DNA from: Chrysomallon squamiferum | Taxonomy: Eukaryota; Mollusca; Gastropoda; Neomphalida; Peltospiridae | Direction of reading: 5' to 3' | Length of the DNA stretch: 64,000 bases | NCBI GenBank assembly: GCA_012295275.1 | Contig: CM022673.1 | Coordinates: 10,895,788 to 10,959,787, forward strand | Shown here: piece after piece, positions 47,069 to 59,939 of the stretch | Numbering within the stretch: position 1 is the first letter of the stretch | Layout: each line of letters begins with the position of its first letter | Position numbers and translations under genes: made by a program | The notes under the pieces: generated by a model | Database searches by the model: none | Seen by the model: the letters and a program-made list of their open reading frames with translations, nothing else | What the model was told of the DNA's origin: nothing

Positions 47069-49128
47069 GTAAGATACGTTCATGAGTACCACAGCAACAC
47101 TGGTACATATTTCAGTAAAACAGTTAGCTTAACACTGGTACATATTTCAGTAAAACAGTTAGCTTAAACTGGTACATATTTCAGTAAAACAGTTAGCTTA
47201 ACACTGGTACATATTTCAGTAAAACAGTTGCCTTAATACTGTTACATATTTCAGTAAAACAGTTAGCTTAACACTGGTACATATTTCAGTAAAACAATTG
47301 CCTTAATACTGTTACATATTTCAGTAAAACAGTTAGCTTAACACTGGTACATATTTCAGTAAAACAGTTGCCTTAATACTGTTACATATTTCAGAAAAAC
47401 ACTTAGTTACCTTAATACTGGTACATATTTCAGTAAAACAATTGCCTTAATACTGTTACATATTTCAGTAAAACAGTTAGCTTAACACTGGTACATATTT
47501 CAGTAAAACAATTGCCTTAACACTGTTACATATTTCAGTAAAACAGTTAGCTTAACACTGCTACATATTTCAGTAAAACAGTTAGCTTAACACTGGTACA
47601 TATTTCAGTAAAACAATTGCCTTAATACTGTTACATATTTCAGTAAAACAGTTAGCTTAACACTGTTACATATTTCAGTAAAACAGTTAGCTTAACTCTG
47701 GTACATATTTCAGTAAAACAATTGCCTTAATACTATTACATATTTCAGTAAAACAATTGCCTTAATACTGTTACATATTTCAGTAAAACAGTTAGCTTAA
47801 CTCTGGTACATATTTCAGTAAAACAGTTAGCTTAACACTGTTACATATTTCAGTAAAAAAGTTAGCTTAACACTGTTACATATTTCAGTAAAACAGTTAG
47901 CTTAATCCTGTTACATATTTCAGTAAAACAGTTAGCTTAATACTGGTACATATTTCAGTAAAACAGTTAACTTAACACTAGTACATATTTCAGTAAAACA
48001 GTTAGCTTAACACTAGTACATATTTCAGTAAAACAGTTAACTTAACACTGTTAAATATTTCAGTAAAACAGTTAACTTAACACTGGTACATATTTCAGTA
48101 AAACAGTTAGCTTAATACTGGTGCATATTTCATAAAACAGTTCCCTTAATACTGTTACATATTTCTGTAAAACATTTAGCTTAACACCGTTACATATTTC
48201 AGTATAACAGTTAGCTTAATACTGTTACATATTTCAGTAAAACAGTTAGCTTAACACTCTTACATATTTCAGTAAAACAGTTAGTTTAACACTGGTACAT
48301 ATTTCAGTAAAACAGCTTAATACTGTTACATATTTCAGTAAAACTGTTACCTTAATACTGGTACATATTTCACTAAAACAGTTCCCTTAATACTGGTACA
48401 TATTTATAAAACAGTTCCCTTAATACTATTACATATTTCAGTAAAACAGTTACCTTAATCCTGTTACATATTTCAGTAAAACAGTTACCTTAACACTGGT
48501 ATATCTTTCAGTAAAACAGTTACCTTAATACTGGTACATATTTCAGTAAAACAGTTACCTTAACACTGGTATATCTTTCAGTAAAACAGTCATCTTAACA
48601 CTGGTACATATTTCAGTAAAGCTGGTATCTTAAAACTGGTACATATTTCAGTAAAGCTAATATTTTAACAACTGTTTTACTGAAATATGTAAAACTGGAA
48701 TCTTAATATTGGTACATATTTCAGAAAAATGGAATCTTAATATAGGTATATTATTCAATAAAATGAACATCTTAGACTTAATACTGTATATATTTTAAAG
48801 AGAAAAATGTCTTAATTGTTGTATATATCTCAATGAAACTGATGTGATAATGTTGGTATGTATTTCAGTAAAATAGTTATCTTAACAGAGCTACATTTAT
48901 CAGTAAAATTGCATCATAAGAACACCTGTAATTACTAGGGTACATAACTTTTCTGAAAGAATTTATTTTATAATCCACATGTATCACTACTATATTATGG
49001 AAGATAGAGGTATATCAGTATAATAGAAACACAGGCAAACCTTTGAGTGGATTCACTGGTAGATAAGAAACATATTTATTAGTATCAAACCAACTCTAAC
49101 ATTGGTTATCTCCCTTGTCTAGGTTTTG

Positions 49129-49161
<33 letters not shown>

Positions 49162-49592
49162 GTGGTGGAACTGAAGAGATCATCTTTTTTCCAACTGCCA
49201 CATTCTTAAGATAGCTGAATATGAACTAACAAACTATATTCTCTTTTGATAATTTAAATATTGGAGACTTTAATATTAAAAAAACATTTTTTCTATGTAA
49301 ATTTTAGTTTGGATGAGTCTATAAAACAAATTTTATGTATATATTTAGCTAACGTAGATAGTTATCTAATTATTGTTTAGATATAAAACTTTTTATAGTA
49401 TACTTATTATTTTTGAGAAATCTTCTTTTTTTTTTTTTTTTTTTTAAATACGAAACACCATCATCATTATTATTGATAATAAACACTGTTATTAATATTA
49501 ATGATTTTAATAATGATTGTCATCATTATCATTAAAAATATGAATAATAAAAGTATTATTATTAACACTATTATTGTTATCATTAACATTAA

Positions 49593-49628
<36 letters not shown>

Positions 49629-52282
49629 GAATGAATGCCATTATTATTTCTACTGTTGTTAATATTGAGTTCTTGTTTGTATTTTTAACGCTTTTCGTTT
49701 CATTTTGCTTTGAAATGTTTTAACTCGCATTTCATTAACACACAACATGTGTAATAATGTATAAAAACATCCAGCTAGTTTCAATCCTGTCCTTTTTAAC
49801 AACGTACAATAGTTGTTTTTCCAGACACTGTCGGAAACTCTACAGAAAGCACAACTGTTGATGGAATAAACTTGGATGAGATAAAAGAGTTTGCTCGTCA
49901 GTTTAAAATCCGACGTCTGTCTCTCGGTCTCACTCAGACACAAGTTGGTCAAGCTCTTAGTGCCACTGAAGGTCCAGCTTACAGTCAGTCGGCCATTTGC
50001 AGGTACTGGAGAAAAAAATAATAACTTGTAGATTTTTGTAGATGGCAGACGTTTTGTCAGAAATTTAACTTTTTGGGTTGTTTTTTTAATGATTTTCAGT
50101 TGACTAATTTCCACTGTATATTTTATTTTTTTTTTTTTTCCATACAGTTGTTGATATATAAAAAAAATTTATTTTTTATTTTTTTGAATCAAATGTTTTT
50201 ATAAGTGAAAATAAATTTTAAAAAATTTGAGGTATTTTAACTCTTTCTTTCTTTTGTCAAAACTCCTGTATAAAAATAACATAAATCTAATAATAATAAT
50301 AAAAACAGTAATAAATCATTGAAAAAAACACAAAAACACCCCAAAAATATAAAAATCCCCACAATAATAATAACATTATTTTAATGTTTGTCTGGAATAA
50401 GATTTACTATGACAGATAAATATTCATTTGTTAACATTTACATAATATACCCAGTCTTCAAAATATAATTATTTCTTTGCAGTAACTAAATAAACTATTC
50501 TTAAAATGAAGATAGTTACTACAGTTACATGTAATGACTTGGTTGGAGGCATTTAAAATGCTATTAATTTAAATTTTATTATTTACTTTGTTTGAATTTG
50601 AAATGATTTGACATTATGAAGTCATTTTGACTTTTATTAATTTCAACTTGTTATTTTGTTTAAATTTTTGAAGATATTTTGATGTTACTGATTTCAAACA
50701 TTATTTCCTTTGTTTGAAATGAACAGATCTGACATTGTTATTAAGTTCAGCTATTATTAGGTTTAAATTTATTATTTATGTTCATGTTCAAACAAACATT
50801 TCACTTTTTGAGGTCATTTTGGCTATTATTAATAAAAAAACATATTACATATTTTATATTTGAACATAAACAGATTAGATCTGAAATTAAGAAATCACTC
50901 TGACTATTATTAATATGAAGTTTATTATTTATTTTATATCTGAATACAACTAGATTTGAGAAACTTGACATCACACCAAAGAGTGCACAGAAGATATTTG
51001 ACTGTTATTAATATGAAGTTTATTATTTATTTTATATCTGAATACAAACAGATTTGAGAAACTTGACATCACCCCAAAGAGTGCACAGAAGATAAAGCCT
51101 GTGCTGGAGCGATGGATGCTGGAAGCTGAGGAACGATACAAGAATGGTGTGCAAAACTTAACAGACTTTATAGGCAGTGAGCCGTCTAAAAAACGCAAAC
51201 GGAGAACTTCTTTTACACCACAGGCCCTGGAAGTGTTAAACCAGTACTTTGAAAGAAACACACATCCTTCAGGTGAAGATTAAACATTTACTTTTGTTTT
51301 ATGTTGGAGACTTAATAGATTGAAGACTTGTGAATTCTTGAACAAGGTCTTTGAACAGGATACAAACTCTTTTATTTATTTATTTATTAATTTGTTTATA
51401 TATGTATTTATTTTATTTTTTTTTTTTTATTTATTAACTTGTTTATTTTTTTTTTTTTTTTTTATTAACTTGTTTGTTTATTTATTTATTTATTAACTTG
51501 TTTATTTATTTATTTATTTATTAACGTGTTTATTTATTTATTTATTTATTTATTAACTTGTTTATTTATTTATTAACCTGTTTTTTTATTTTTTTATTTT
51601 TTTTATTAACTTATTTATTTATTTATTAACCTGTTTATTTATTTATTTATTAACTTGTTTATTTATTTATTTTTTTATTAACTTATTTATTTATTTATTA
51701 ACTTGTTTATTTATTTATTAACTTGTTTATTTATTTATTTATTAATTTGTTTATTTATTTATTTTTTAACTTAATTTATTTTATTTTAATTTTTTATTTA
51801 TTTATTTTTATATTAACTTATTTATTTATTTTTTTATTTATTAACTTGTTTATTTATTTTTTTTTTTATTTATTTATTTGTTTATTTATTTATTTGTTTA
51901 TTTATTTATTTATTAACTTGTTTATTTATTTATTTATTTATTAACTTGTTTATTTATTTATTTATTTATTTGTTTGTTTATTTATTTATTTATTTATTTA
52001 TCAATTTGTTTATTTATTTATTTATTTTTAATGTGTTTATTTATTTATTTATCTATTTATTTATTAACTTGTTTATTTATTTGTTTATTTATTTATTTAT
52101 TAACTTGTTTATTTATTTATTTAGTTATTTATTTATTAAACTTATTCATTTCAGGGGCAGAGATGACCGAATTAGCAGATAAACTTTCATATGACCGCGA
52201 GGTTATCAGAGTTTGGTTCTGCAACAAAAGACAAGCTTTGAAAAACACAATTAAAAAATTAAAACAGGAAACAGGACCCTGA
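36815..52282 (+). CDS. POU6F2: POU class 6 homeobox transcription factor (11 coding exons)
   Basis: A POU-domain transcription factor that binds DNA through a POU-specific domain and a POU homeodomain. Coding exons: 36815-36913, 41014-41215, 42069-42221, 42778-42939, 43812-43975, 44711-44767, 45564-45672 (or from 45380/45395, see separate entry), 46940-47068, 49825-50002, 51052-51272, 52155-52282. With the short form of exon 7 all phases agree and the protein is 533 residues. An in-frame TAA (36779-36781) precedes the ATG, supporting the start. The long Ala/Ser/Thr/Gln-rich N-terminus with QLL- and ILQQ-type motifs is typical of class 6. The POU and linker sequences are closer to human POU6F2 than POU6F1 (GSEPSKKRKRRTSFTPQALE, THPSG, WFCNKRQALKNTIK). 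Invertebrates usually have one POU6 gene; the symbol marks the vertebrate counterpart. Confidence 0.93.
36992..37330. promoter_or_regulatory. Candidate conserved non-coding element, POU6 intron 1
   Basis: A repeat-free stretch of mixed composition just after the first coding exon, with paired homeodomain/POU-type words (TTCATTAATTCATGCATG near 37052) and no coding signal on either strand beyond an 80-codon chance ORF. The contrast with surrounding A/T runs suggests selection; an intronic enhancer is plausible. Confidence 0.35.
38941..39370. repeat. About 135-150 bp tandem repeat, three diverged copies
   Basis: Stretches containing CTCACATTTTCTGC (39003 and 39136) and CATAATT-CATTAT-TCTTCTAA (near 38967, 39101, 39254) mark three diverged copies in POU6 intron 1. 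Confidence 0.6.
40420..41013 (+). repeat. Repeated acceptor-like units upstream of POU6 exon 2
   Basis: The real acceptor reads ACATCTCACTTTACAG|GATG (41013/41014). The word TCTCACTTTA(CA) recurs upstream near 40450, 40640, 40822 and 40914, each with ATATCA/ACATCA-like sequence before it and a purine-rich ACAAATGGA(CAAGG) stretch after it. Copies grow less similar away from the exon. Spacing is about 85-185 bp. Confidence 0.7.
42927..43470 (+). repeat. 106-bp array copying the POU6 exon 4 donor
   Basis: The exon 4 end CTTCCTGCAGCAA|GTATGT recurs with CTGCAGCAAG at 42931, 43037 and 43143, exactly 106 bp apart, followed by decayed copies near 43240 and 43350. The second copy keeps a usable donor; the third has GGATGT in place of GTATGT. 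Confidence 0.9.
43955..44390 (+). repeat. Array of about ten donor-bearing copies of the POU6 exon 5 end
   Basis: The real exon 5 ends GCGATCAATTCACAG|GTAAGG (43975). The intron then holds about nine or ten short units of the form TTTTGTAATCAATTCACAG|GTAG, spaced mostly 20-55 bp. Most preserve CAG|GT, a consensus 5' splice site. Confidence 0.9.
44985..45410 (+). repeat. About 120-bp degenerate array ending at the POU6 exon 7 acceptor
   Basis: Four diverged copies share CTGAAATTT..., an A/T stretch, then AAATTT-AG-TTACT-like pyrimidine sequence. The last copy supplies the acceptor AAATTTCAG|TTACTCTCC (45394/45395). Confidence 0.6.
45380..45672 (+). CDS. POU6F2: POU6 exon 7 with a reading-frame conflict
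   Basis: From the outer acceptor (45380 or 45395) the exon is in phase with exon 6 and reads a POU6-like stretch (QSAAAAILQQTLNSVGVTG), but in that frame the donor at 45672 would give TA|A, a stop, at the junction. The 3' part read one base later (SQQNSRTPTLTSAQVATTT, then FPPNVSQLLP) fits exon 8 in phase. Two stops (45536-45550 area) block that frame upstream. An internal acceptor ACCACAG|GCGCAT at 45564 joins exon 6 in the right phase. Either this is alternative splicing with a frame-breaking long form, or the assembly or allele carries a one-base insertion between about 45551 and 45670. Confidence 0.7.
47084..48700. repeat. 35-bp minisatellite, about 45 copies, POU6 intron 8
   Basis: The unit is close to CTTAACACTGGTACATATTTCAGTAAAACAGTTAG (split here as 20 + 15: CTTAACACTGGTACATATTT, CAGTAAAACAGTTAG). 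Two variants alternate in places (GTTAGCTTAACACTGG and ATTGCCTTAATACTGTT), implying a 70-bp higher-order dimer. It begins only about 15 bp after the exon 8 donor region (47068). Copies are most diverged beyond 48300. Confidence 0.95.
48670..48690. repeat. Inverted unit within the minisatellite's decayed end
   Basis: AACTGTTTTACTGAAATATG(T) is the exact reverse complement of the array's core ACATATTTCAGTAAAACAGT(T). A local inversion at the array's edge could pair with any direct unit as a hairpin. Confidence 0.85.
49825..52282 (+). CDS. POU6F2: POU6 exons 9-11: POU-specific domain and homeodomain
   Basis: Exons 49825-50002, 51052-51272, 52155-52282. The POU-specific domain begins at about residue 371 (DGINLDEIKEFARQFKIRR) with LSLGLTQTQVGQALSATEGP and YSQSAICR|FEKLDITPKSAQKI across the exon 9/10 junction. 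The linker and homeodomain arm (EPSKKRKRRTSFTPQ) are in exon 10, and recognition-helix WFCNKRQ (residues 512-518) in exon 11. The homeodomain is interrupted by an 880-bp TTTA-rich intron after THPSG. Human POU6F2 has a splice insertion after SAICR at the exon 9/10 junction; here a partial copy of exon 10 lies in that same intron. Confidence 0.96.
50907..51093 (+). repeat. 98-bp tandem duplication of the POU6 exon 10 acceptor
   Basis: The intron end and the first 41 or so bases of exon 10 are present twice, with exon-start positions 50954 and 51052 (period 98). The upstream copy reads FEKLDITPKSAQKI then runs into intron sequence and a stop; its acceptor is AACTAG rather than AAACAG. It lacks a donor, so use would truncate the protein. 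Confidence 0.95.
51363..52142. repeat. Composite TTTA minisatellite inside the homeodomain intron
   Basis: Nearly 800 bp of TTTA units punctuated every 20-40 bp by TTAACTTGTT. It stops about 12 bp before the acceptor of POU6 exon 11 (52155). Long Leu/Phe/Ile/Tyr ORFs through it are artefacts of the repeat. Confidence 0.95.
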
Positions 52283-54049
52283 TGGGTTTTTTTTATTCAA
52301 CATCAGTGAGACAATGTCCTGTGTACTTAACTTGATCTTAAACTTCAAATCAGAAGAGACCCAGCCAAGATGTGACAGATAGTGAACTGTGTATCTCTCC
52401 TGCCACCAGAGGTTATTATTGTTGATATTTATTATTTTAGTTATATTTTTGTTTCTCAGGGGCTGCCATTTTACGATTGGCTGATTTTTATTTACCAGTG
52501 TTGGTTTTGTTGGATGGATAGACAGACAGACAGACAGACAGTTGTTGTTAGACGTTTACTGTTGCTGTTGTAACCCTTGGCAACACAGATGGAAGATAGA
52601 TGTTGGTCCGAAATGGTGAAAACTGCTGAAAGATTGGCATAAAGAAATGTTAAGACAAAAAAATAACAGCAGAAGAAAAAAACTACACAGATTACAATAC
52701 CGTATCAGAAGTTTAATTTTAACAACAAAAACAAAATTTTTTTTTTTTTTTTTTCCTTTTAAATCAATTTATGAACTGTGAAAGAGAAGAATTTGTGAAA
52801 TATGAAACAGAAGAATTTATTTTGCTCCTCTAAAGTACAGAAAAGATTTTAATCTGTTTGTTACTGGAGAGTTATTTTTAGTGCTTTACGAGAAACCACT
52901 TTTGTACAGCCACACACGCACGTGTTCGCCACGAACATTCAAACATTTAAAAATGTTTTTCAAAAAAATAACAAAAATAACACAAAACCAAGTCCATTAA
53001 GCCAAATCTATAGCAGCTTAAAAACTGAATGTGGTAAAATTTATTAAAACGTTAGTGCTTCATGTTAAGTATTTTTTTTTTTGGTAAGAATGGATGCTTG
53101 TTGTGGAATACAATAGATATTGTATCAGTGTGATACAGCTTATAATCAACTGAAGTCTCTGGACAGTGTAAAGATTACTAATGTGTATGCAATATGACAT
53201 TGTATTATGAATGGATATTGTGGAAATTGTGTTTTTTTTTTTAAATGGATATCACTGAAACTTAGAATAGATATATTACAAAACAGTCATGAAAGATAAT
53301 CATACAGACTGTATTTTATTGGCAGACATTTTTTTTAGAAAAAAAACCCATTATAATTATGACAAAAACATTAAAAAAATTCATTTAAATTTCATTTTTC
53401 TCTACAACCCATTTCGAATTATTTTGAAGGGAAAGTTTAAAATCTGAAGTATCTTAGGTTTAATAATACTTATTTTTAATAGGTTGAAGCAGCTATTATT
53501 GTTGAGTGTTTTTTTTGGGGGGTTTGGTGGGTTGTTGTTTTTTTTGTTTATTTTAAAAAAGCTTGTTAAAGATTTCATTATTTTATCATAACTTTAGTAC
53601 ACGTGTTAAGTATATACTTTAGTATATAGTAAAGTGTACTTAAATTGATATCATCATACTACCTTCATTTGTTTTAGATAAAACTAACAAATATTATCCA
53701 CACACACACACACACACATTCAGATGCACAGACACAAAAAAGAAAGAAACTTACACAGATGTGGTACAACTTACAACTGTTTTAGGTGCATTTTACAGTG
53801 CTTGTTAATATCTGTTACATGTTTATAATAAATTATATGTGCCCAGTTCAAAAAAGGTTATCTAAATTAAAAGCTGAATTTTAAAACTATTTTGGCTTAC
53901 GTATTCAGAAAATGCTAAATCAGAAAAAAAGGGGGTAAAAAACCCCTCCATAACTGCTAACAAACAGCAGCAATTTTTTGAATTGAGAAGCTGTCACAGT
54001 TATTAACATTAAGTACCTTTGACAGAAATGGGTCACTCCTTTTACTTAC

Positions 54050-54090
<41 letters not shown>

Positions 54091-55824
54091 CATATATACA
54101 CACACACACACACACACTCTCTTACAACATACACATATATGGGAGAATATATATGTATGTTGGGAAAACAACTTACTTAACATGTATAGAAGCAGCCAAA
54201 TCAAATTTAATCATACTGAGAAAAAAAATATTTTACAAATTTTTTTTATTTGTGAACGTTCTAGAGCTGCTAGCATGAAAAGTTTCTCTTTTTTATATTT
54301 GCATAATACATTTTAATAATTAATTTCCACATTTTGTTACCGAATTGCATTTATTAAAAATCCTCATTTCATACATTATTTACATTTGATTTTTACATTT
54401 TTGTGTTTAGTGCTATGCACCCAGTGTGGTGCTCCTATTTTATGTTCATGTCTGTTTCCAAAGATTTTCTAAATTGCTGTTATTTACAGTGGAAAAGCCA
54501 TTTCATTTCCTATATTTTTTTATTTTATTTTATTTATTTATTTATTTTTGTTATTTTTATTCTTATTTCTATTTATTTTTGTTTTTGTTATTTTATTTTA
54601 TTTTTTTTTTTTTATTTTTATTTTATATTTTATTTTTTTTTTTTTTTTTTCACTTTTGATCATTAGGGAAAATATCTCAACTGAAATGAAATTATTTCTT
54701 TGGTTAATCTCAGTTATGTTTTGTTACAAGATGCAAATACTCACACACTCACGCACAGATACAGTTGTATATAAAAAAAATAATAAGAATATTAGCACAT
54801 TCATAATTTCACATGAATCTCAGAAAATACTTACTCAGCTTATTAACACAGACAAATTCAAAACCTACATTCACATCCATAAAACCCATTGAAACAAATT
54901 TTTATTTTATTGATAACACCAGGAAATGCTCATTTTCAGATTATGTTTGCTTTTTTTGTATTCATTGTTGATATTATTTCATTTTTATTTTTAATCATTT
55001 TTTAGTATATTTTATATTTCTATATTTTTGGTTTGACTTCTTGTTAATAATTCATTGTTAATAACACATAAAAATCTTCAGATTTATAAATTCTTTTTCA
55101 CTGTTAATTTTTTTATAACCTTTTTATAACTGTCCTTTCTTTTTTAAGTATAAAATATTACAAATTCCACAAAATATGTTGATTTAATAGTACCCCATTT
55201 TCATATTCACAGATACATAATCATTAATATTATTTTTTATAGATCTTCAATGCTTGTTAAATCTCATTTCATAGTCTCCTTTTTTAGTTATTAAAAAAAA
55301 ATATATATTTAAATTAACTCCATAACTTACAAAGGATAACATACTATGATGACTATGACTGTTATTATCATGTACATATCATATCCATATGCAACATATT
55401 TCGTTAAATAATTTATAGTAAAGCTAATAACACTCATCTTTATCTTTATAACATCAATGTACTTTGCAAATACAATACCATAAGAAAAACAAATACTATA
55501 CAAACAGGCTAATTTTAATTATGTGATTGTACATTGCATATATAGAATACCTTATATACATGATAACACATACCTCAATCTTTATCTTATCAAAACCACA
55601 CCCACAGAAAAATACATTTATTATTGTATATTATGTATACTATACAAATAGTATCATCTGTTTAGTTTAACATAATTTATGCAATATCTTACAGTTCTAG
55701 GGAACATATTCCTCATTCATCTTGCTTTTTTTTTTTGTAATGAAACATTTCATTTGAAAGTTATTTGATATCTTTCCTTTTTTCTTTTTATTTCATTTTT
55801 TATATTAATTTTCTTGTCTTACTT

Positions 55825-55863
<39 letters not shown>

Positions 55864-56258
55864 ATAATAAATTGTATAGCATAAAATCATGTTTTAAAAG
55901 AAGGAATTAATTTGAGTTAATATTTAGAAACAAGTATTGTGATACAGAGATCAATAAAGGGAAGTAATTAAAATGGCTGCCTGAACATTGATGATGCTAC
56001 ATGCCAGCTTCGCAATATTTGTTTGTATTCAGATGTTTTTATTATATGTGATGAAAATTCATTTTTATCAACAGTTAATTTATGATCTTTAATAATAGTG
56101 ATTAAAACTTTTTATTTTCATCACTGTTTCACAATCAAAAAGAGCAGATAACTTTTACTGTATATAAAGTGCTATTAAATAAGATATTATTTTGTATTTT
56201 TTATTTCATTATTTTTATTATTTTTACTTTTTAAAATAATCTCATTTTATTTTTTTTA

Positions 56259-56289
<31 letters not shown>

Positions 56290-57913
56290 GTTGTAATCCA
56301 AATCAGAACTATACCATATAAAAAAAGTTTATTTATTTATTTATTTATGTATATTTGTGTTATTTGTTCAGTTAATCTCTGTGTTTCCCTCTCTAGTCAA
56401 GTCCACTGTAAACATTCTAAAAATGTTCAGTATTTATCGGTACATAATTCTTCATTTCCCACATATATTTGTCCATATACTCTTGTTGCTTTTTATAACT
56501 TATCTTTTTAGTTTGTTGTTTTGTTGAATTTTTATTTGTTACATTTTTACATCACTAAGTTCAGCTCTTGCACATTTTAAAATCAATTTTATACACTGTT
56601 TGTTACAATGTTTCATTCTTTTTGATTTTAATCACAATCTTATTTTGAAATGTTTGACATAAAAAAACAACAACATTTTATCAGTTAAATTATTGAACAG
56701 GTTTAATGGATAGATACAATATTGAGATAAAGAAATGATTAATATTCTAGTTATATCAGAATCTTTACTTATATATGTATGTGTGTCGTATGAAAATTCA
56801 TTAAATGAAATTTTATTCTTTTTTTTTTTAGTTGTTAAGTATAATTTAATATAAAGACTGACAAATAAATAAATATGAACATGTACATGCACATTTGTTT
56901 ATGTTAGCTCTAAGATAATGTAAAATATGACAAAATTATATATTTTAATAATTTATTTTAAATTTTATCATTTTAATAATTTTATGTTTTCCCATCAATT
57001 AAATTAACTTAAGATGAATATTATTATTATAATTTTTTATTTTTTTATTAAATATATTTCTTCCTTTTGTTATCATTTCACAAACATGTTTATCCTCAAT
57101 TTATCACAAAAAATTTCACATCTGATGAACTATAATTTTACACTTTGTCAAAGGAATTATATTCGTGATTATATATATCAGAGATGTATAAAATTTCCAA
57201 ACTGGATTGTAAATAACAAAATTTATTTATTTATTTATAAATTTATTTTACTTTTTTTTATTTTTTTTTTTTTTTTTTTTTTTTTTTTAGTGTTAAAAAA
57301 TATTAAAGATATATAAATCCAAACTAGAACATTTTTGTATTAAATTTTTTATATTATTTCTTTTTATCTATGAATAGACTGAAATCTGACAATGTGGAAA
57401 TCAATTTAGAACATCGTGGATATCTAGAAATACAATAGAAATAAAACAGCTTATAATTAAATTCATGGTAATGTCATTTTTGTTATTTTTTGTTATTATT
57501 ATTTTTTTTTTTTAATTTTAAATATTTTTCTATTTTTTTTCTTTTTTCTTTGTGAACATTTGTATATTGAGTTTTTGAGTACATATATTGTTTGATGTTT
57601 AAGAATTTATATGTTACATTATTTTGAATCCTTTTTGTTACTAAGTTCCTACCTCTGTCCATTACATCAGGCATATTCCTAACTGCAAACATACCATAAT
57701 TTAACCATTTGCCATTATTCTCGAATCATAATATGTATGTGCAAAAACAAATTTACTTGTAATATATATATAATTTGTTATAAGTTAATTTGTTTCTGGA
57801 AATGATTTAATTTGTTAAGCATAAATTCAACTGAACATGTTTTAATGTTTACCAGCAGTGTAGAAGGCACAGATAATCTCAGCCTGCTTTTATTTAAAAA
57901 AAGTATATATTAA

Positions 57914-57957
<44 letters not shown>

Positions 57958-58241
57958 AATAATGATAATAATAAGCAAAAAAATTAAATGTGTTAATCAT
58001 TTGTTAAAGTCTTTGTTGAAATATTAATAATTTATGATATACAGCAACTGACTAAATTATTTATTTATGTATTTATTTATTTATTTATTTTCTTATTTTC
58101 TTATTTATTTATTTATTTATTTATATGTATAATTCCAGTTGCATGGGTCCTTCTGTACATGCATGTAAATAGTATTTAAATAAATGGAGTTTTCTGCAAA
58201 TTGTAAAAATGTAAAGTTATGTCCCATTATAAAAATATTCA

Positions 58242-58282
<41 letters not shown>

Positions 58283-59892
58283 AAAATAAAACATTAACGA
58301 AAATAGTCCAGATGTTGTTTTTTTTTGTTTTTTTTTAATGATTATATTTAGTATAATTATTATTAAATGCTTTACAGAATAGTTATTTCTTTTTTTCTTT
58401 TTACTTTTTACTTTGAATGAAAAAATTAAATAAATTGATACTGTTGAGAAATAATATTACATTTTAAAATTTTAATAAATGTTTTATTTCTCTTTCTTTT
58501 TTTTTATCAAGAAATCTTGAATGCAAAAAAAAAAATTAAATTCTGAATAGTAAATTTTTTAAACCAGTGAAAAAAAAAGCTTGGATTAAAAAGAAAATGG
58601 AAAACAAATTGTTATATTTTAGATTTAAATAATTATTTATTTTTTATTTTTCTATATTATTTATACATGTTTATCTGATTCTGTTACTCTATAGATTTAC
58701 TTTTAAAGAAATTAAATAAATATGATTCAATTATTTTGTAAAATAACAAGATAGCACAAATTTATTTGATCATTTATTCAATTTAAAATATGTTACTGTA
58801 AATAAAAATAATTAAATGTAAATTTAAAATTTTTAAAATACATATATAATACTTTAAATATTGTATTAAGGCATGTTTGCTTGAATATAAGATTAAACAT
58901 TAAATTGTAATTATGTTTAAAATTTATACAGAAATGATCTATATATATATATTATGTAAAAGATTTTACACAACTGCACACACATACACATTATGAAATT
59001 TTTGTTCAAATATTTGACGTCAAAATGTAGATATTTAATTTACATAGAAGTAATTCTAAAATACTATGTAAATTTTTGAATACATGATGAATGTTTGCAA
59101 ACAGAGAATCCAGAAATGTATTAAAATTACATAAATACTTGATCAGAGTTTATGCAGAAATAATCCCCATTTTATAGATAAAATGTTTTAATACCAACCA
59201 TACCAGTGTATATGTATGCTCAACCATTTTGTTTTGCTTTATATACACATCTATATATATATATATGAATAAATCATGAAGATTATAATTTTTCTCTGGA
59301 ACATTAATATCAGTTGACTGTTTTATGCTGTTTTTTAATGAAACAAATTGTGAAGAAAAAAAGTTTGTTTAGAGATTTAGACTATTATGTTAATCATTAC
59401 ACCATCGTTTTATATCATGTTTCATACGACTACCATTTTTATTTTGTTTATTTAAAAACCTCATTATTATATTACATGTGTCATTAAAATCATTGCTGTC
59501 AGCCAGCTTACGTTGTTGTTGATGATGTTAACAGTAGTTGCAGTGACATTGGTGTAGTAACAGCAGATGTAGGATAACAGATGTCTAGACAGACAGAAAC
59601 ACACCCACACATGTAAACATACATTCAGACACATCCATACACACACACACATATATGTACACTGATATGATTGTACAAGCTCACACACATTAATACATCA
59701 AAACAGTGCACGATCAAAATATTTTATTTTGTTTAAATTATATTTTCTCGTTACAATTCCTGTTTCTGTGTTAATTATTTTCATTTTTATTTCTTTATTT
59801 GCATTTTAAAATATTTGTTTATTTATTATTATTAAAATTATTTTTATTACTTTTATTGTTATTATTATTAAAATTATTTTTATTATTTATTG

Positions 59893-59939
<47 letters not shown>

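Noticed and set aside
46812-47108. 98-residue minus-strand ORF
   Set aside because: Shadow of POU6 exon 8 (46940-47068), which is supported by phase and by joining to the POU-specific exon.
49659-50114. 151-residue minus-strand ORF
   Set aside because: Antisense shadow of the POU-specific-domain exon (49825-50002).
51723-52182. Hydrophobic ORFs before the last POU6 exon
   Set aside because: Again TTTA repeats; the only real coding part is from 52155.
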